A stretch of DNA of 64,000 nt from Paraburkholderia sp. BCC1886 (GTDB taxonomy: Bacteria; Pseudomonadota; Gammaproteobacteria; Burkholderiales; Burkholderiaceae): contig NZ_CAAJGK010000074.1 of assembly GCF_900996245.1 (NCBI RefSeq), positions 422,531-486,530 of the forward strand, written 5' to 3'. Below, piece after piece: positions 35,440 through 44,520 of this stretch. Numbering within the stretch: the stretch's first letter is position 1; every line of letters begins with the position of its first letter. The notes beneath the pieces were generated by a model that was not told the origin of the DNA, did not search any database, and was given only the letters and a program-made list of their open reading frames with translations. Position numbers and translations under genes: made by a program.

Positions 35440-36825
35440 ATGAGCCACAACAATAAGCCGAAGCGTCAGATCAAACTGGGCGCGTTCCTGATGGAGACCG
35501 GCCATCATATCGCCGCATGGCGGCATCCCGATGCTCACGCGAGCGGCGGCCTCGATTTCGCTCATTACGCGGAACTCGCGCAGATTGCCGAACGCGCGCG
35601 CTTCGACACGATCTTCTTCGCCGATACCGTTAGCGTGCGCGGCGAACGACTGGATTCGCTGTCGCGCACCGCGCGCGCCGACCACTTCGAACCGCTGACG
35701 CTGCTCTCGGCGCTCTCGGTCGTGACGAAGCATCTCGGCCTGATCGCCACCGTCTCGACCACTTTCAACGAGCCGTACAACCTCGCGCGCAAGTTCGCTT
35801 CGCTCGACCATCTGAGCGGCGGACGCTCGGGCTGGAATCTCGTCACGTCGAACACCGAATCGGAAGCGCACAACTTCAGCTTCGAACAGCATCCGGATCA
35901 CGCGGTGCGCTATGAGCGGGCGCGCGAGTTCTACGACGTCGTCGCCGGCCTGTGGGATAGCTGGGAAGACGACGCGTTCATTCGCGACAAGGCGAGCGGG
36001 ATCTACTTCGATCAGGACAAGCTGCATGTGCTCGGCCACGAGGGCAAGCACTTCAAGGTACGCGGGCCGCTGAACGTCGCGCGCTCGCCGCAAGGCTGGC
36101 CGGTCGTCGTGCAGGCAGGCGCCTCCGACGCGGGCCGCGAACTGGCCGCGCAAACCGCCGAAGTGATTTTCGTCGCGCATCAGACGCTCGAGGAAGCGCA
36201 GTCGTTCTATCGCGACGTTAAAGGCCGGCTCGCGAAATACGGACGCCAGCCGGATCATCTGAAGATCATGCCGGGCATTTTTCCGGTCATTGGCCGCACG
36301 CAGGAAGAAGCCGACGCGAAATTCGCCGCGCTGCAGGACCTGATTCATCCGACCGTCGGTCTCTCGCTGCTCTCCAACATGTCGGGCGGGGTCGATCTGT
36401 CCGCATATCCGGTCGATGGGCCGCTGCCGGAACTACCGGAGACCAACGGCGGCAAGAGTCGCCAGCGTCTGCTATTCGATCTGGCGCGGCGCGAGAACCT
36501 GACGATTCGCGATCTGTATCTGCGCATTGCCGGCGCGCGTGGCCACCAGCAAGTGGTCGGCACACCAAAGAGCATCGCGGACCAGTTGCAACAATGGTTC
36601 GAGGAAGAAGGCGCCGACGGCTTCAACATCATGTCGCCGTGGCTGCCCGGCGGCCTCACGGAATTCGCCGGGCAGGTGGTGCCGGAACTGCAGCGGCGCG
36701 GCCTGTTTCGCACCGAGTACGAAGGCCGGACCTTGCGGGAAAATCTCGGCTTGCCGCGGCCGGAAAACCGCTATGCGAAAGCCGCGCGCGAAGCCTTGCC
36801 GGCTGTCGACGCGCAGGCGAGTTGA
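35440..36825 (+). CDS. NtaA/SnaA/DszA-family FMN-dependent monooxygenase
   Basis: 461 residues, an LLM-class TIM barrel. IKLGAFLMETGHHIAAWRHPDA, the RFDTIFFADTVSVRGE block, EPLTLLSALSVVTKHLGLIATVSTTFNEPYNLARKFASLDHLSGGRSGWNLVTS and PVVVQAGASDAGRELAAQTAEVIFVAHQ are hallmarks of the NtaA/SnaA/DszA/SoxA group, which uses FMNH2 and O2 to oxidise N- or S-containing substrates such as nitrilotriacetate or dibenzothiophene sulfone. Its operon position after a sulfonate-type importer suggests desulfonation or sulfone cleavage of the imported compound. No flavin reductase gene is in the operon. Shine-Dalgarno GGAGCAACG precedes the ATG. Confidence 0.87.
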   Translation: MSHNNKPKRQIKLGAFLMETGHHIAAWRHPDAHASGGLDFAHYAELAQIAERARFDTIFFADTVSVRGERLDSLSRTARADHFEPLTLLSALSVVTKHLGLIATVSTTFNEPYNLARKFASLDHLSGGRSGWNLVTSNTESEAHNFSFEQHPDHAVRYERAREFYDVVAGLWDSWEDDAFIRDKASGIYFDQDKLHVLGHEGKHFKVRGPLNVARSPQGWPVVVQAGASDAGRELAAQTAEVIFVAHQTLEEAQSFYRDVKGRLAKYGRQPDHLKIMPGIFPVIGRTQEEADAKFAALQDLIHPTVGLSLLSNMSGGVDLSAYPVDGPLPELPETNGGKSRQRLLFDLARRENLTIRDLYLRIAGARGHQQVVGTPKSIADQLQQWFEEEGADGFNIMSPWLPGGLTEFAGQVVPELQRRGLFRTEYEGRTLRENLGLPRPENRYAKAAREALPAVDAQAS

Positions 36826-36889
36826 ACGCGGACTGTCGCGTCGAACGATTCGCCCGGTCATTCAGATGCGCACCGGGCGAACCGGTTGT

Positions 36890-38341
36890 TCAACGTTCCA
36901 CCGGATGCGGCTCCTTCAGCTTGTTCGCCACGCGGATCGCGTCGAAGTACGCCGAATTCGGCGGACGTTTCAGATAGCGTCCCGCCCCGCGCACGGCACG
37001 CAGGTCGCCGTCGGTCCAAGCCAGCGCGCCGCGTGTCAGCGTATGCATCGCCACGCCCTGCACCGTCATCCCTTCGAACACGTTGAAGTCGACCTTCTGG
37101 TGATGCGTCTTCACCGAAATCGTTTTGCTCGCGTTCGGGTCCCACACCACGAGATCGGCATCCGCGCCGACCCGTACCGCGCCTTTACGCGGATACAAGT
37201 TGAAAATCTGCGCCGCGTTGGTCGACGTGATGCGCACGAACTCGTTCGGCGTGAGACGTCCGGCATTCACGCCGTGATGCCAGAGCACCGCCATCCGGTC
37301 TTCGACGCCGCCACAACCGTTCGGGATCTTCGTGAAGTCTTCGCGGCCCATGGCTTTCTGCGATGCGCAGAACACGCAATGATCGGTCGCCGTGGTGTGC
37401 AACTGTCCCGCCTGCAAACCGCGCCATAACGCCTCGCGATGCTCGGCCGAACGGAACGGCGGGCTCATCACGTGCGCGGCCGCGCGGCTCCAGTCGGGAT
37501 CGCGATACACCGCTTCGTCGATCACCAGGTGGCCCGGCAACACTTCGCCGAACACCCGCAAGCCCTCGCTGCGCGCGCGTGCAATCGCGTCGACCGCTTC
37601 CTTGGCGGAGACGTGCACGATATACACCGGCACGCCCAACACCTGCGCAATGCGAATAGCGCGATTGGCTGCTTCGCCTTCGACTTCGGGCGGCCGCGAC
37701 AATGGATGTGCTTCCGGTCCGGTAAAGCCTTTGGCCAGCAGTTGCCGCTGCAACTGGAACACGAGTTCGCCGTTTTCCGCGTGGACGGTGGGCAGCGCGC
37801 CGAGTTCGAGCGAACGCGCGAAGCTGTTCACCAGCACCTCGTCGTCGGCCATGATCGCGTTCTTGTAGGCCATGAAATGCTTGAAGCTCGACACGCCGTG
37901 TTCATGCACGAGCGTGCCCATGTCGCGATGCACCGAATCGTCCCACCAGGTCACCGCGACGTGAAACCCGTAATCCGCCGAGGACTTCTCCGCCCAGCCG
38001 CGCCATTCGCCGAACGCTTCCATCAGCGACTGCTTCGGGCTCGGTATCACGAAGTCGATGATGCTGGTCGTGCCGCCGGATAAACCGGCCGCCGTGCCGG
38101 TATAGAAGTCGTCGCTCGCCGTCGTGCCCATGAACGGCAATTCCATATGCGTGTGCGGGTCGATGCCGCCCGGCATCACGTATTGCCCGCCTGCATCGAC
38201 GATCTCGACGCCGGCCGGCGCTTCGAGGTCCGTGCCGATGGCGAGGATCGTGCCGCCGTCCTGCGGGTCCGCGCACAAGACGTCCGCGCGGTAGGTATTC
38301 TCCGCGTCGATAACGGTGCCGCCGCGAATCAGGGTTGCCAT
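36890..38341 (-). CDS. hydA: Dihydropyrimidinase (D-hydantoinase family)
   Basis: 483 residues of the cyclic amidohydrolase fold. The first metal site H63-x-H65 sits in MPGGIDPHTHMELPF; the bridging carbamylated lysine is K154 in SSFKHFMAYKN; further metal ligands lie in TVHAENGE and IVHVSAKEAVDAI; the catalytic Asp is in HTTATDHCVF. It opens dihydrouracil and dihydrothymine to N-carbamoyl-beta-amino acids, the second step of reductive pyrimidine breakdown. It is the last gene of the leftward operon that begins at 44178, 65 bp after the transporter gene. It converges with the monooxygenase gene. Confidence 0.93.
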   Translation of the reverse strand: MATLIRGGTVIDAENTYRADVLCADPQDGGTILAIGTDLEAPAGVEIVDAGGQYVMPGGIDPHTHMELPFMGTTASDDFYTGTAAGLSGGTTSIIDFVIPSPKQSLMEAFGEWRGWAEKSSADYGFHVAVTWWDDSVHRDMGTLVHEHGVSSFKHFMAYKNAIMADDEVLVNSFARSLELGALPTVHAENGELVFQLQRQLLAKGFTGPEAHPLSRPPEVEGEAANRAIRIAQVLGVPVYIVHVSAKEAVDAIARARSEGLRVFGEVLPGHLVIDEAVYRDPDWSRAAAHVMSPPFRSAEHREALWRGLQAGQLHTTATDHCVFCASQKAMGREDFTKIPNGCGGVEDRMAVLWHHGVNAGRLTPNEFVRITSTNAAQIFNLYPRKGAVRVGADADLVVWDPNASKTISVKTHHQKVDFNVFEGMTVQGVAMHTLTRGALAWTDGDLRAVRGAGRYLKRPPNSAYFDAIRVANKLKEPHPVER

Positions 38342-38406
38342 GTTGCCGCCTCCTTAGGAACTGCTGGTTTCGGTGCTATGTCTGTCGTTGCGCTTCTGAG
38401 GGCCAC

Positions 38407-39918
38407 TCACGCGTTCGCCATGCGCGCGCTCGAGCCCTTGCCTAGTTTCATCCACGCACTGTAGACGATCGAGGCCAACGCGAGGCCGACAAACCATGCA
38501 TACGTGTAAAGCGTATTGAAGATGGCCGGGACGTTCGGGAACGACGCCGGGAATGCCGTGTGCAGAAAACCCGGCAGATTCGGCAACACGCCGACCACCA
38601 GCGCGACCACCGCGCCGATGTTCCATCCATTCGTGTAGCTGTATTCACCGTGCTCGTCGAACAATGCGCGCGGGTCGAGGCGCGTGCCGCGAATCAGAAA
38701 GTAGTCGACCATCAGGATGCCCGCCACCGGACCGAGCAGCGCCGAGTAGCCGACCAGCCACGTGAAGATATAGCCCTGCGTGGTGGCGAGAATCTTCCAC
38801 GGCATCATTACGATGGCGATGGTCGCGGTAATCATGCCGCCGACCCGATACGAAATGCCCTTCGGCCACAAGCTGGAAAAGTCGTAGGCCGGTCCGACCA
38901 GATTCGCCGCGAGATTGCAGGACATCGTGTCGAGCGTCAGGATGATCAGCGCAACGCCGACGCCGATGCCCGTCATACGGCTCGTCAGATCGATCGGGTC
39001 CCAGATCGCCTTGCCGTAGATCACCACGGTGGCCGACGTCACTACCACGGAGATGACGGAGAGCAGCGCCATCGGCGCGGGCAGTCCGATCGACTGGCCG
39101 ATGATCTGATCGCGCTGGCTGCGGGCAAAGCGCGTGAAGTCGGGAATGTTCAGCGCGAGCGTCGCCCAGAAACCGACCATCGCCGTGAGGCCCGGCCAGA
39201 AGGTCGCCCAGAACAACCCTTCTTTCTTGCCGCCCGGCACGAATTGCGACGGCGCGGCCAGCATCGAACCGAGTCCGCCCGCTTTTGACGTGGCCCACCA
39301 CACCAGCGCGAGACACATCACGATCTTGATCGGCGCGGACCAGCTTTCGAGCCAGCGGATCGAGTCGGTACCGTGCACGATGAAGTAGATCTGCAGCGCC
39401 CAGAACACGAGGAAACACGCGAGTTGCGCGAGCGAGATGTCGAGGAACGGCAAGGCCGCGCCATGCAGCGCGTTGCCGGTGAGAATGTTCAGCAGCGTGT
39501 AAATCGCGCTGCCGCCGAGCCACGTCTGAATGCCATACCAGCCGCACGCCACGATCGCACGCAGCATCGCCGGCAGTTTCGCGCCCTGCGTGCCGAACGA
39601 CGAACGCACCAGCACCGCATACGGAATGCCATGCTTCGCGCCGGCGTGACCGATCAACAGCATCGGCACCAGCACGATCAGATTGCCGAGCAGCACGGTG
39701 ACCACCGCCTGCCACGGCGACATGCCCTCTTCGGTCAGGCCCGCAGCCAGCATGTAGGAGGCAATGTTCATCACCATGCCCACCCACAGCGCGGCGAAGT
39801 GATACCACTTCCAGGTTCGTTGCGCGACGCCGGTCGGCGCAAGGTCGTCGTTATAGAGGCTGCTGCCCTGCACGCCGGCCGCGAAGTGCGGATCGACGGA
39901 TTGCGCTGTCGGCTTCAT
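38407..39918 (-). CDS. NCS1-family nucleobase:cation symporter
   Basis: 503 residues with twelve membrane helices. NDDLAPTGVAQRTWKWYHFAALWVGMVMNIASYM at the N-terminus and VRSSFGTQGAKLPAMLRAIVACGWYGIQTWLGGSAIYTLL are the NCS1 signatures (compare allantoin/uracil/hydantoin permeases). PDFTRFARSQRDQIIGQSIGLP in the middle is also conserved. It most likely imports uracil, thymine or their dihydro forms for the surrounding pathway. ATG at 39918 was chosen because GGAG lies eight bases upstream; an in-frame GTG 15 nt earlier is less likely. Confidence 0.92.
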   Translation of the reverse strand: MKPTAQSVDPHFAAGVQGSSLYNDDLAPTGVAQRTWKWYHFAALWVGMVMNIASYMLAAGLTEEGMSPWQAVVTVLLGNLIVLVPMLLIGHAGAKHGIPYAVLVRSSFGTQGAKLPAMLRAIVACGWYGIQTWLGGSAIYTLLNILTGNALHGAALPFLDISLAQLACFLVFWALQIYFIVHGTDSIRWLESWSAPIKIVMCLALVWWATSKAGGLGSMLAAPSQFVPGGKKEGLFWATFWPGLTAMVGFWATLALNIPDFTRFARSQRDQIIGQSIGLPAPMALLSVISVVVTSATVVIYGKAIWDPIDLTSRMTGIGVGVALIILTLDTMSCNLAANLVGPAYDFSSLWPKGISYRVGGMITATIAIVMMPWKILATTQGYIFTWLVGYSALLGPVAGILMVDYFLIRGTRLDPRALFDEHGEYSYTNGWNIGAVVALVVGVLPNLPGFLHTAFPASFPNVPAIFNTLYTYAWFVGLALASIVYSAWMKLGKGSSARMANA

Positions 39919-40000
39919 CGAAAGTATCTCCACTCGATCGTCGCGGCCCTTGCCGATTCTGGCGATGCGTCGGGCCGGATATTTTTATCAGGCATGCGCG

Positions 40001-41338
40001 TTAGGCGGCTTTGACAGCGTGCGCATGCGTCGATTCGGTTGCCAGTTCGGCGGCTTGCGAACCGCTAACGCTGCCCGCATTTACCCGCGCCGGGTTGTTC
40101 GGATGCTGCGTCCAGTTCGCGTACTCGCCGTTATCGACCCGCTCCATCGTGATGCACTCCTCGACCGGGCACACATGCATGCACAGATTGCAGCCCACGC
40201 ATTCGGAGTCCATCACTTCAAAATGCCGGACGCCATCTTTTTCTTTCATGATGGCCTGATGCGCGGTGTCCTCGCAGGCGATATGGCACAGACCGCACTG
40301 AATGCACTTGTCCTGATCAATGCGCGCCTTGATGTCGTACTTGAGATTCAGATACTTCCAGTCGGTGACGTTCGGCACCGCGCGCCCGCGAATATCGTCG
40401 AGTGTGGCGTAGCCTTTTTCATCCATCCAGTTCGACAGACCGTCGGCGAGATCCGACACGATGCGAAAACCGTAGTGCATCGCCGCCGTGCACACCTGCA
40501 CGCTGCCCGCGCCGAGCACCATGAACTCGGCCGCGTCGCGCCACGAAGAAATACCGCCGATGCCGGAGATCGGCAGATTCGGCGTCTCCACGTCGCGCGC
40601 GATTTCGGCCACCATGTTCAGCGCGATCGGCTTCACGGCCGGCCCGCAATAACCGCCGTGCGTGCCCTTGCCGTCGACCATCGGCAATGGCGACATCGCG
40701 TCGAGATCGACGGCGACGATCGAATTGATGGTATTGATCAGCGACACGCCGTCCGCGCCGCCCTTATAGGCCGCGCGCGAACCCAACCGGATGTCGCTGA
40801 TATTCGGCGTGAGTTTGACGAGGCAAGGCAGCTTCGTGCCTTCCTTCACCCAGCGCGTGACCATCTCCACGTATTCGGGCACCTGACCGACCGCCGCGCC
40901 CATGCCGCGTTCGCTCATGCCGTGCGGGCAGCCGAAATTCAGCTCCACCGCGTCGGCGCCCGTATCTTCGACCAGCGGCAGGATCCATTTCCAGTCGCGT
41001 TCGTTGCACGGCACCATCAGCGAGACGATCATCGCGCGGTCCGGCCAGTCGCGTTTGACCTGAGCGATTTCCTTCAGATTGATGTCGAGCGGACGGTCGG
41101 TGATCAGTTCGATATTGTTCAGGCCGGCCATGCGCTGACCGTTCCATTGCACCGCGCCGTAGCGCGAGCTGACGTTGACCACGTGAGGGTCGAGGCCTAG
41201 CGTCTTCCACACCACGCCGCCCCAACCCGCTTCGAATGCGCGGTTCACGTTATAGGCTTTGTCGGTCGGCGGCGCGGAGGCGAGCCAGAAGGGATTCGGC
41301 GAAGTAATGCCGGCAATCGTACAGCGCAGATCGGCCAT
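40001..41338 (-). CDS. preA: NAD-dependent dihydropyrimidine dehydrogenase, PreA subunit
   Basis: 445 residues. An N-terminal FMN TIM barrel (about 1-330) with NPFWLASAPPTDKAYNVNRAFEAGWGGVVWKTLG, VELNFGCPHGMSERGMG and ISGIGGISSWRDAAEFMVLGA is followed by a C-terminal ferredoxin domain with two CxxCxxC...C clusters (CIQCGLCHIAC and CVGCNLCMHVC). PreA with PreT reduces uracil and thymine to the 5,6-dihydro forms. It starts 60 bp after the preT stop. A C-terminal tail of about 40 residues beyond the ferredoxin domain is Ala/Glu/His-rich. Confidence 0.95.
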   Translation of the reverse strand: MADLRCTIAGITSPNPFWLASAPPTDKAYNVNRAFEAGWGGVVWKTLGLDPHVVNVSSRYGAVQWNGQRMAGLNNIELITDRPLDINLKEIAQVKRDWPDRAMIVSLMVPCNERDWKWILPLVEDTGADAVELNFGCPHGMSERGMGAAVGQVPEYVEMVTRWVKEGTKLPCLVKLTPNISDIRLGSRAAYKGGADGVSLINTINSIVAVDLDAMSPLPMVDGKGTHGGYCGPAVKPIALNMVAEIARDVETPNLPISGIGGISSWRDAAEFMVLGAGSVQVCTAAMHYGFRIVSDLADGLSNWMDEKGYATLDDIRGRAVPNVTDWKYLNLKYDIKARIDQDKCIQCGLCHIACEDTAHQAIMKEKDGVRHFEVMDSECVGCNLCMHVCPVEECITMERVDNGEYANWTQHPNNPARVNAGSVSGSQAAELATESTHAHAVKAA

Positions 41339-41398
41339 GTTCGGCTCCTTGGGGACTGCTGTTTTTGTCTGGTGCGAAGCGGTGTCGTCGTGTTCGAA

Positions 41399-42748
41399 CT
41401 ACGCGGCTTTGATGGCCGTACGGGCGAACTGTGCGTCGATGGCGGCGGCGGCCACCTTACCGTCCTGCACGGCCTGCACCGTCAGATCGATGCCGCCGCT
41501 CGCCGCGCAATCGCCACCGGCCCATACATCCGGCAACGAGGTTCTGCCCTCCCCGTCGACCGCGATGCGGCCGCCGTCGAGCGTCAGCAGTTCGCGCTCG
41601 AGTCCGACTGCCACCAGCGTCTGACCGATTGCCTTCAACACCATGTCCGCCTCGATCACGAAACGCTCCTGCGAACCTTCACTCGTCGTGCGCTCGAATT
41701 CGACACCGCTGACCACGCCGTCCGTGCCGAGCAAACGCATCGGCGTGGCGTGCGTGGCGAGCGTCACACCGTTGGTCTGCGCGAAGTCGCGCTCGGCCCA
41801 CGTCGCGCTCATCGCCTCGACGCCGCGCCGATACACCATCGTCACCGACGTCGCGCCGAGCTTATGGCTTTGCACCGCGGCGTCCACCGCCGTATTGCCG
41901 CCGCCGATCACCACCACGCGGCGACCCACCGGCACGGTGCCGACGTCGCTCGCGCTGCGAATCTGTTCGATGAAGTCCACCGCGTTCAACACGCCGTTCA
42001 GGTCTTCGCCTTCCATCGCGAGGGTTCGCACACCCGTCAAGCCGACCGCGAGAAACACCGCATCGTGTTGTTTGCGCAATGTCGCGAGATCGATGTCACG
42101 GCCCAGTTCGACGCCGTGTCGAATCTCGATGCCGCCCACCGAACACAGCCACGCCACTTCACGCTGCGCGAAATCGTCGACGGTTTTATAGGCGGCGATG
42201 CCGTATTCGTTCAGGCCGCCCGCCTTTTCGTGCGCGTCGTAAATCGTCACGCGATGACCGGCGAGCGCGAGACGATGTGCGCACGCGAGCCCCGCCGGTC
42301 CCGCGCCGATTACTGCGATATGCCGGCCCGTATCGGCCGCGCGTTCGAACAGGACTTCGCCGCGCGCCATCGCCCAGTCCGTTGCATGGCGTTGCAGCGC
42401 ACCGATGGCCACCGGCTTCGCGTCCTGATGGTTGCGCACGCACGCTCCTTCACAAAGAATCTCGGTCGGACACACTCGCGCGCACATGCCGCCCAGCGGA
42501 TTCGCCGAGAGAATATCCACCGCCGCGCCCTTCAGGTTGCCGTTACCAATCTTGCGAATGAAACTGGGTATGTCGATCTGCGTCGGACAGGCGTTCACGC
42601 ACGGCGCGTCGTAACAGTAATGGCAGCGACTCGCGGCAGCCGCCGCGGCACTCGCGTCGAGCAACGGTGAGACGTCGGAAAACTCGCAGGACAATTGCTC
42701 GGGCGACAGGCGCTGCGCGGCGATATCGCCGGTTTGCTTGAAAGCCAT
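41399..42748 (-). CDS. preT: NAD-dependent dihydropyrimidine dehydrogenase, PreT subunit
   Basis: 449 residues. The N-terminal GltD-like Fe-S domain has two cysteine clusters (CHYCYDAPCVNACPTQID and CARVCPTEILCEGACV); FAD binding uses IAVIGAGPAGLACAHRLA; the NAD(P)H domain has VVVIGGGNTAVDAAVQ. It passes electrons from NAD(P)H to PreA for pyrimidine reduction. The ATG at 42748 has AAGGAACGT upstream; a 20-residue Arg-rich in-frame extension was rejected. It is the second gene of the operon, 134 bp after the hydrolase gene. Confidence 0.95.
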   Translation of the reverse strand: MAFKQTGDIAAQRLSPEQLSCEFSDVSPLLDASAAAAAASRCHYCYDAPCVNACPTQIDIPSFIRKIGNGNLKGAAVDILSANPLGGMCARVCPTEILCEGACVRNHQDAKPVAIGALQRHATDWAMARGEVLFERAADTGRHIAVIGAGPAGLACAHRLALAGHRVTIYDAHEKAGGLNEYGIAAYKTVDDFAQREVAWLCSVGGIEIRHGVELGRDIDLATLRKQHDAVFLAVGLTGVRTLAMEGEDLNGVLNAVDFIEQIRSASDVGTVPVGRRVVVIGGGNTAVDAAVQSHKLGATSVTMVYRRGVEAMSATWAERDFAQTNGVTLATHATPMRLLGTDGVVSGVEFERTTSEGSQERFVIEADMVLKAIGQTLVAVGLERELLTLDGGRIAVDGEGRTSLPDVWAGGDCAASGGIDLTVQAVQDGKVAAAAIDAQFARTAIKAA

Positions 42749-42882
42749 ATACGTTCCTTCTTCGTTGTGAGGACGTGACCGTGCCTGCCGGCTGCGCGAG
42801 AAGCGCAACCGGAACGGTCTGTTTTATGGGTACGACGAATCCGGCGCTCGCGCGTCATGCGCGAGCGTGATGCGATGCGGCG

Positions 42883-44178
42883 TTATGAAACCGGCTCGCA
42901 CGCGCGTTCGACCATCGCGTGAAGCAATACGTTGGCGCCCGCCTCGATCCATTCGAACGTGGCGTCTTCGATCTCGTTGTGACTGATGCCGTCCACGCAA
43001 GGCACGAACACCATCGAAGTGGGCGCGACCTGCGACAGATAACAGGCGTCGTGCCCCGCACCGGAAACCATATTGCGATGCGGATAACCGAAGCGTTCAG
43101 CGGCGGCGCGCACGGAGTTCACGCAATCGGCGTCGAACGCGACCGGCGCGTAATAAAAGATCTGCTCGAGTTCGGTTTGCAGACCGATGCCGTCGGCGAT
43201 TTCCGCGACGCCTTTGCGCAACGCGGCGTCCATCTCCGCGAGCACGGCGTCGTCGGGATGACGGAAGTCCACGGTGAAGAAGACGCGGCCAGGAATGACG
43301 TTGCGCGAGTTCGGATAGACCTGCAGCATGCCGACCGTCGCGCAGCCGAACGGCGCATGATCCAGCCCGATGCGATTGACCAGATCGACGACACGCGCGG
43401 CGCCGAGCAGGGCGTCGCGCCGGCGCGGCATCGGCGTCGGGCCCGCATGCGCTTCCTGTCCTGTCAGCGTGATTTCATACCAGCGCTGCCCTTGCGCGTC
43501 CGTCACCACGCCAATGGTTTTCTGTTCCGCTTCGAGAATCGGCCCCTGCTCGATATGCAATTCGAACGCGGCATGGAGCGGCCGGCCACCACATGGCAGA
43601 TCGCCCGCGTAGCCAATGCGTTCGAGTTCTTCGCCGAGCGTCTTGCCGTCCACGTCCTTGCGCGAGAGCCCGTAGTCGAGTGTGAAGACACCCGCGAACA
43701 CACCCGACGCGACCATGGCCGGCGCGAAGCGCGAGCCTTCCTCGTTGGTCCAGATAACGACTTCCACCGGATGCTCGGTTTCGATGTGGTGATCGTTCAG
43801 ACTGCGGATGACTTCGAGTCCGCCCAGCACACCGTAGATGCCGTCGAAGCGACCGCCGGTCGGCTGCGAGTCGGCATGCGAACCGGTCATGACCGGCAAC
43901 GCATCCGGATTGCGCCCGGCGCGCCGCATGAACACATTGCCCATCTTGTCGACACTCACGGTGCAACCTGCTTCTTTCGCCCAACTGACGATCAGATCGC
44001 GACCCTGCTTGTCGAGATCGGTGAGCGCCAGGCGACAGACACCGCCCTTCTCGGTCGCGCCGATTTTTGCCATGGTCATCAGGCTGTCCCACAACCGCTT
44101 GCCGTCGACCTTGATCGACGTATCGGGTACTGCGCGCCGTGAGGACGTGTCCTTCAGCGCTTCGGATACCGCGTTCAT
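42883..44178 (-). CDS. M20-family Zn-dependent hydrolase, probable beta-ureidopropionase
   Basis: 431 residues of the HyuC/AmaB/allantoate amidohydrolase family. Metal and substrate motifs are GSHADSQPTGGRFDGIYGVLGGLEVI, WTNEEGSRFAPAMVASGVF, FELHIEQGPILEAE, and SGAGHDACYLSQVAPTSMVFVPCVDGISHNEIE near the C-terminus. In a dihydropyrimidine operon it most plausibly releases beta-alanine or beta-aminoisobutyrate, CO2 and ammonia from the N-carbamoyl acids made by dihydropyrimidinase. Allantoate amidohydrolase is a less likely alternative since no other purine genes occur. AAAGGAGCG precedes the ATG at 44178. First gene of the five-gene leftward operon. Confidence 0.85.
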   Translation of the reverse strand: MNAVSEALKDTSSRRAVPDTSIKVDGKRLWDSLMTMAKIGATEKGGVCRLALTDLDKQGRDLIVSWAKEAGCTVSVDKMGNVFMRRAGRNPDALPVMTGSHADSQPTGGRFDGIYGVLGGLEVIRSLNDHHIETEHPVEVVIWTNEEGSRFAPAMVASGVFAGVFTLDYGLSRKDVDGKTLGEELERIGYAGDLPCGGRPLHAAFELHIEQGPILEAEQKTIGVVTDAQGQRWYEITLTGQEAHAGPTPMPRRRDALLGAARVVDLVNRIGLDHAPFGCATVGMLQVYPNSRNVIPGRVFFTVDFRHPDDAVLAEMDAALRKGVAEIADGIGLQTELEQIFYYAPVAFDADCVNSVRAAAERFGYPHRNMVSGAGHDACYLSQVAPTSMVFVPCVDGISHNEIEDATFEWIEAGANVLLHAMVERACEPVS

Positions 44179-44520
44179 TCGTCTCGCTCCTTTCGGTGAA
44201 CCGACATGAAACTGGTGCATGGTCGGCAGGTTTTGGGGCGTCGCCGCACGGTGGCGGTGCAGGCTCGTGGCCGACGATCGCTTCACATGCAAAGGGCAAA
44301 CCCTGGGGTATCGGCCGCAATCCTAATCCTGTCCAACTGGACAGGTTGTAGCCGATTAACTTCGCCAAATCAATGCCTTTCTCGCACGGACAAATATAGC
44401 GAGAAGCGTGCCATTGCATTGCAGCACGGCCATTGTGCAAGTGTGAGAATGCGCGTGTTCCGGCCGCGCCAAACGACTAGAATGAAGCGCGACGCGGCAC
44501 GCCTGCCGCTCAGGGTGAAC
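44179..44520. promoter_or_regulatory. Divergent control region of the pyrimidine operon and its TetR regulator
   Basis: 342 bp holding both promoters. It contains the RutR-like palindrome (44328-44345, listed separately) and, at 44246-44260, GCACG-GTGGC-GGTGC, an NtrC-type dyad with one mismatch to GCACC-N5-GGTGC. No sigma-54 promoter was found in either direction. Confidence 0.55.
44328..44345. promoter_or_regulatory. RutR-like operator palindrome
   Basis: CCTGTCCA-AC-TGGACAGG, a perfect 8-2-8 palindrome. Its core CCA-N2-TGG matches the E. coli RutR site TTGACCA-N2-TGGTCAA in geometry and central bases. It lies midway between the divergent starts (150 bp and 176 bp), so it is the natural binding site of the adjacent TetR-family protein. 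Confidence 0.7.
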
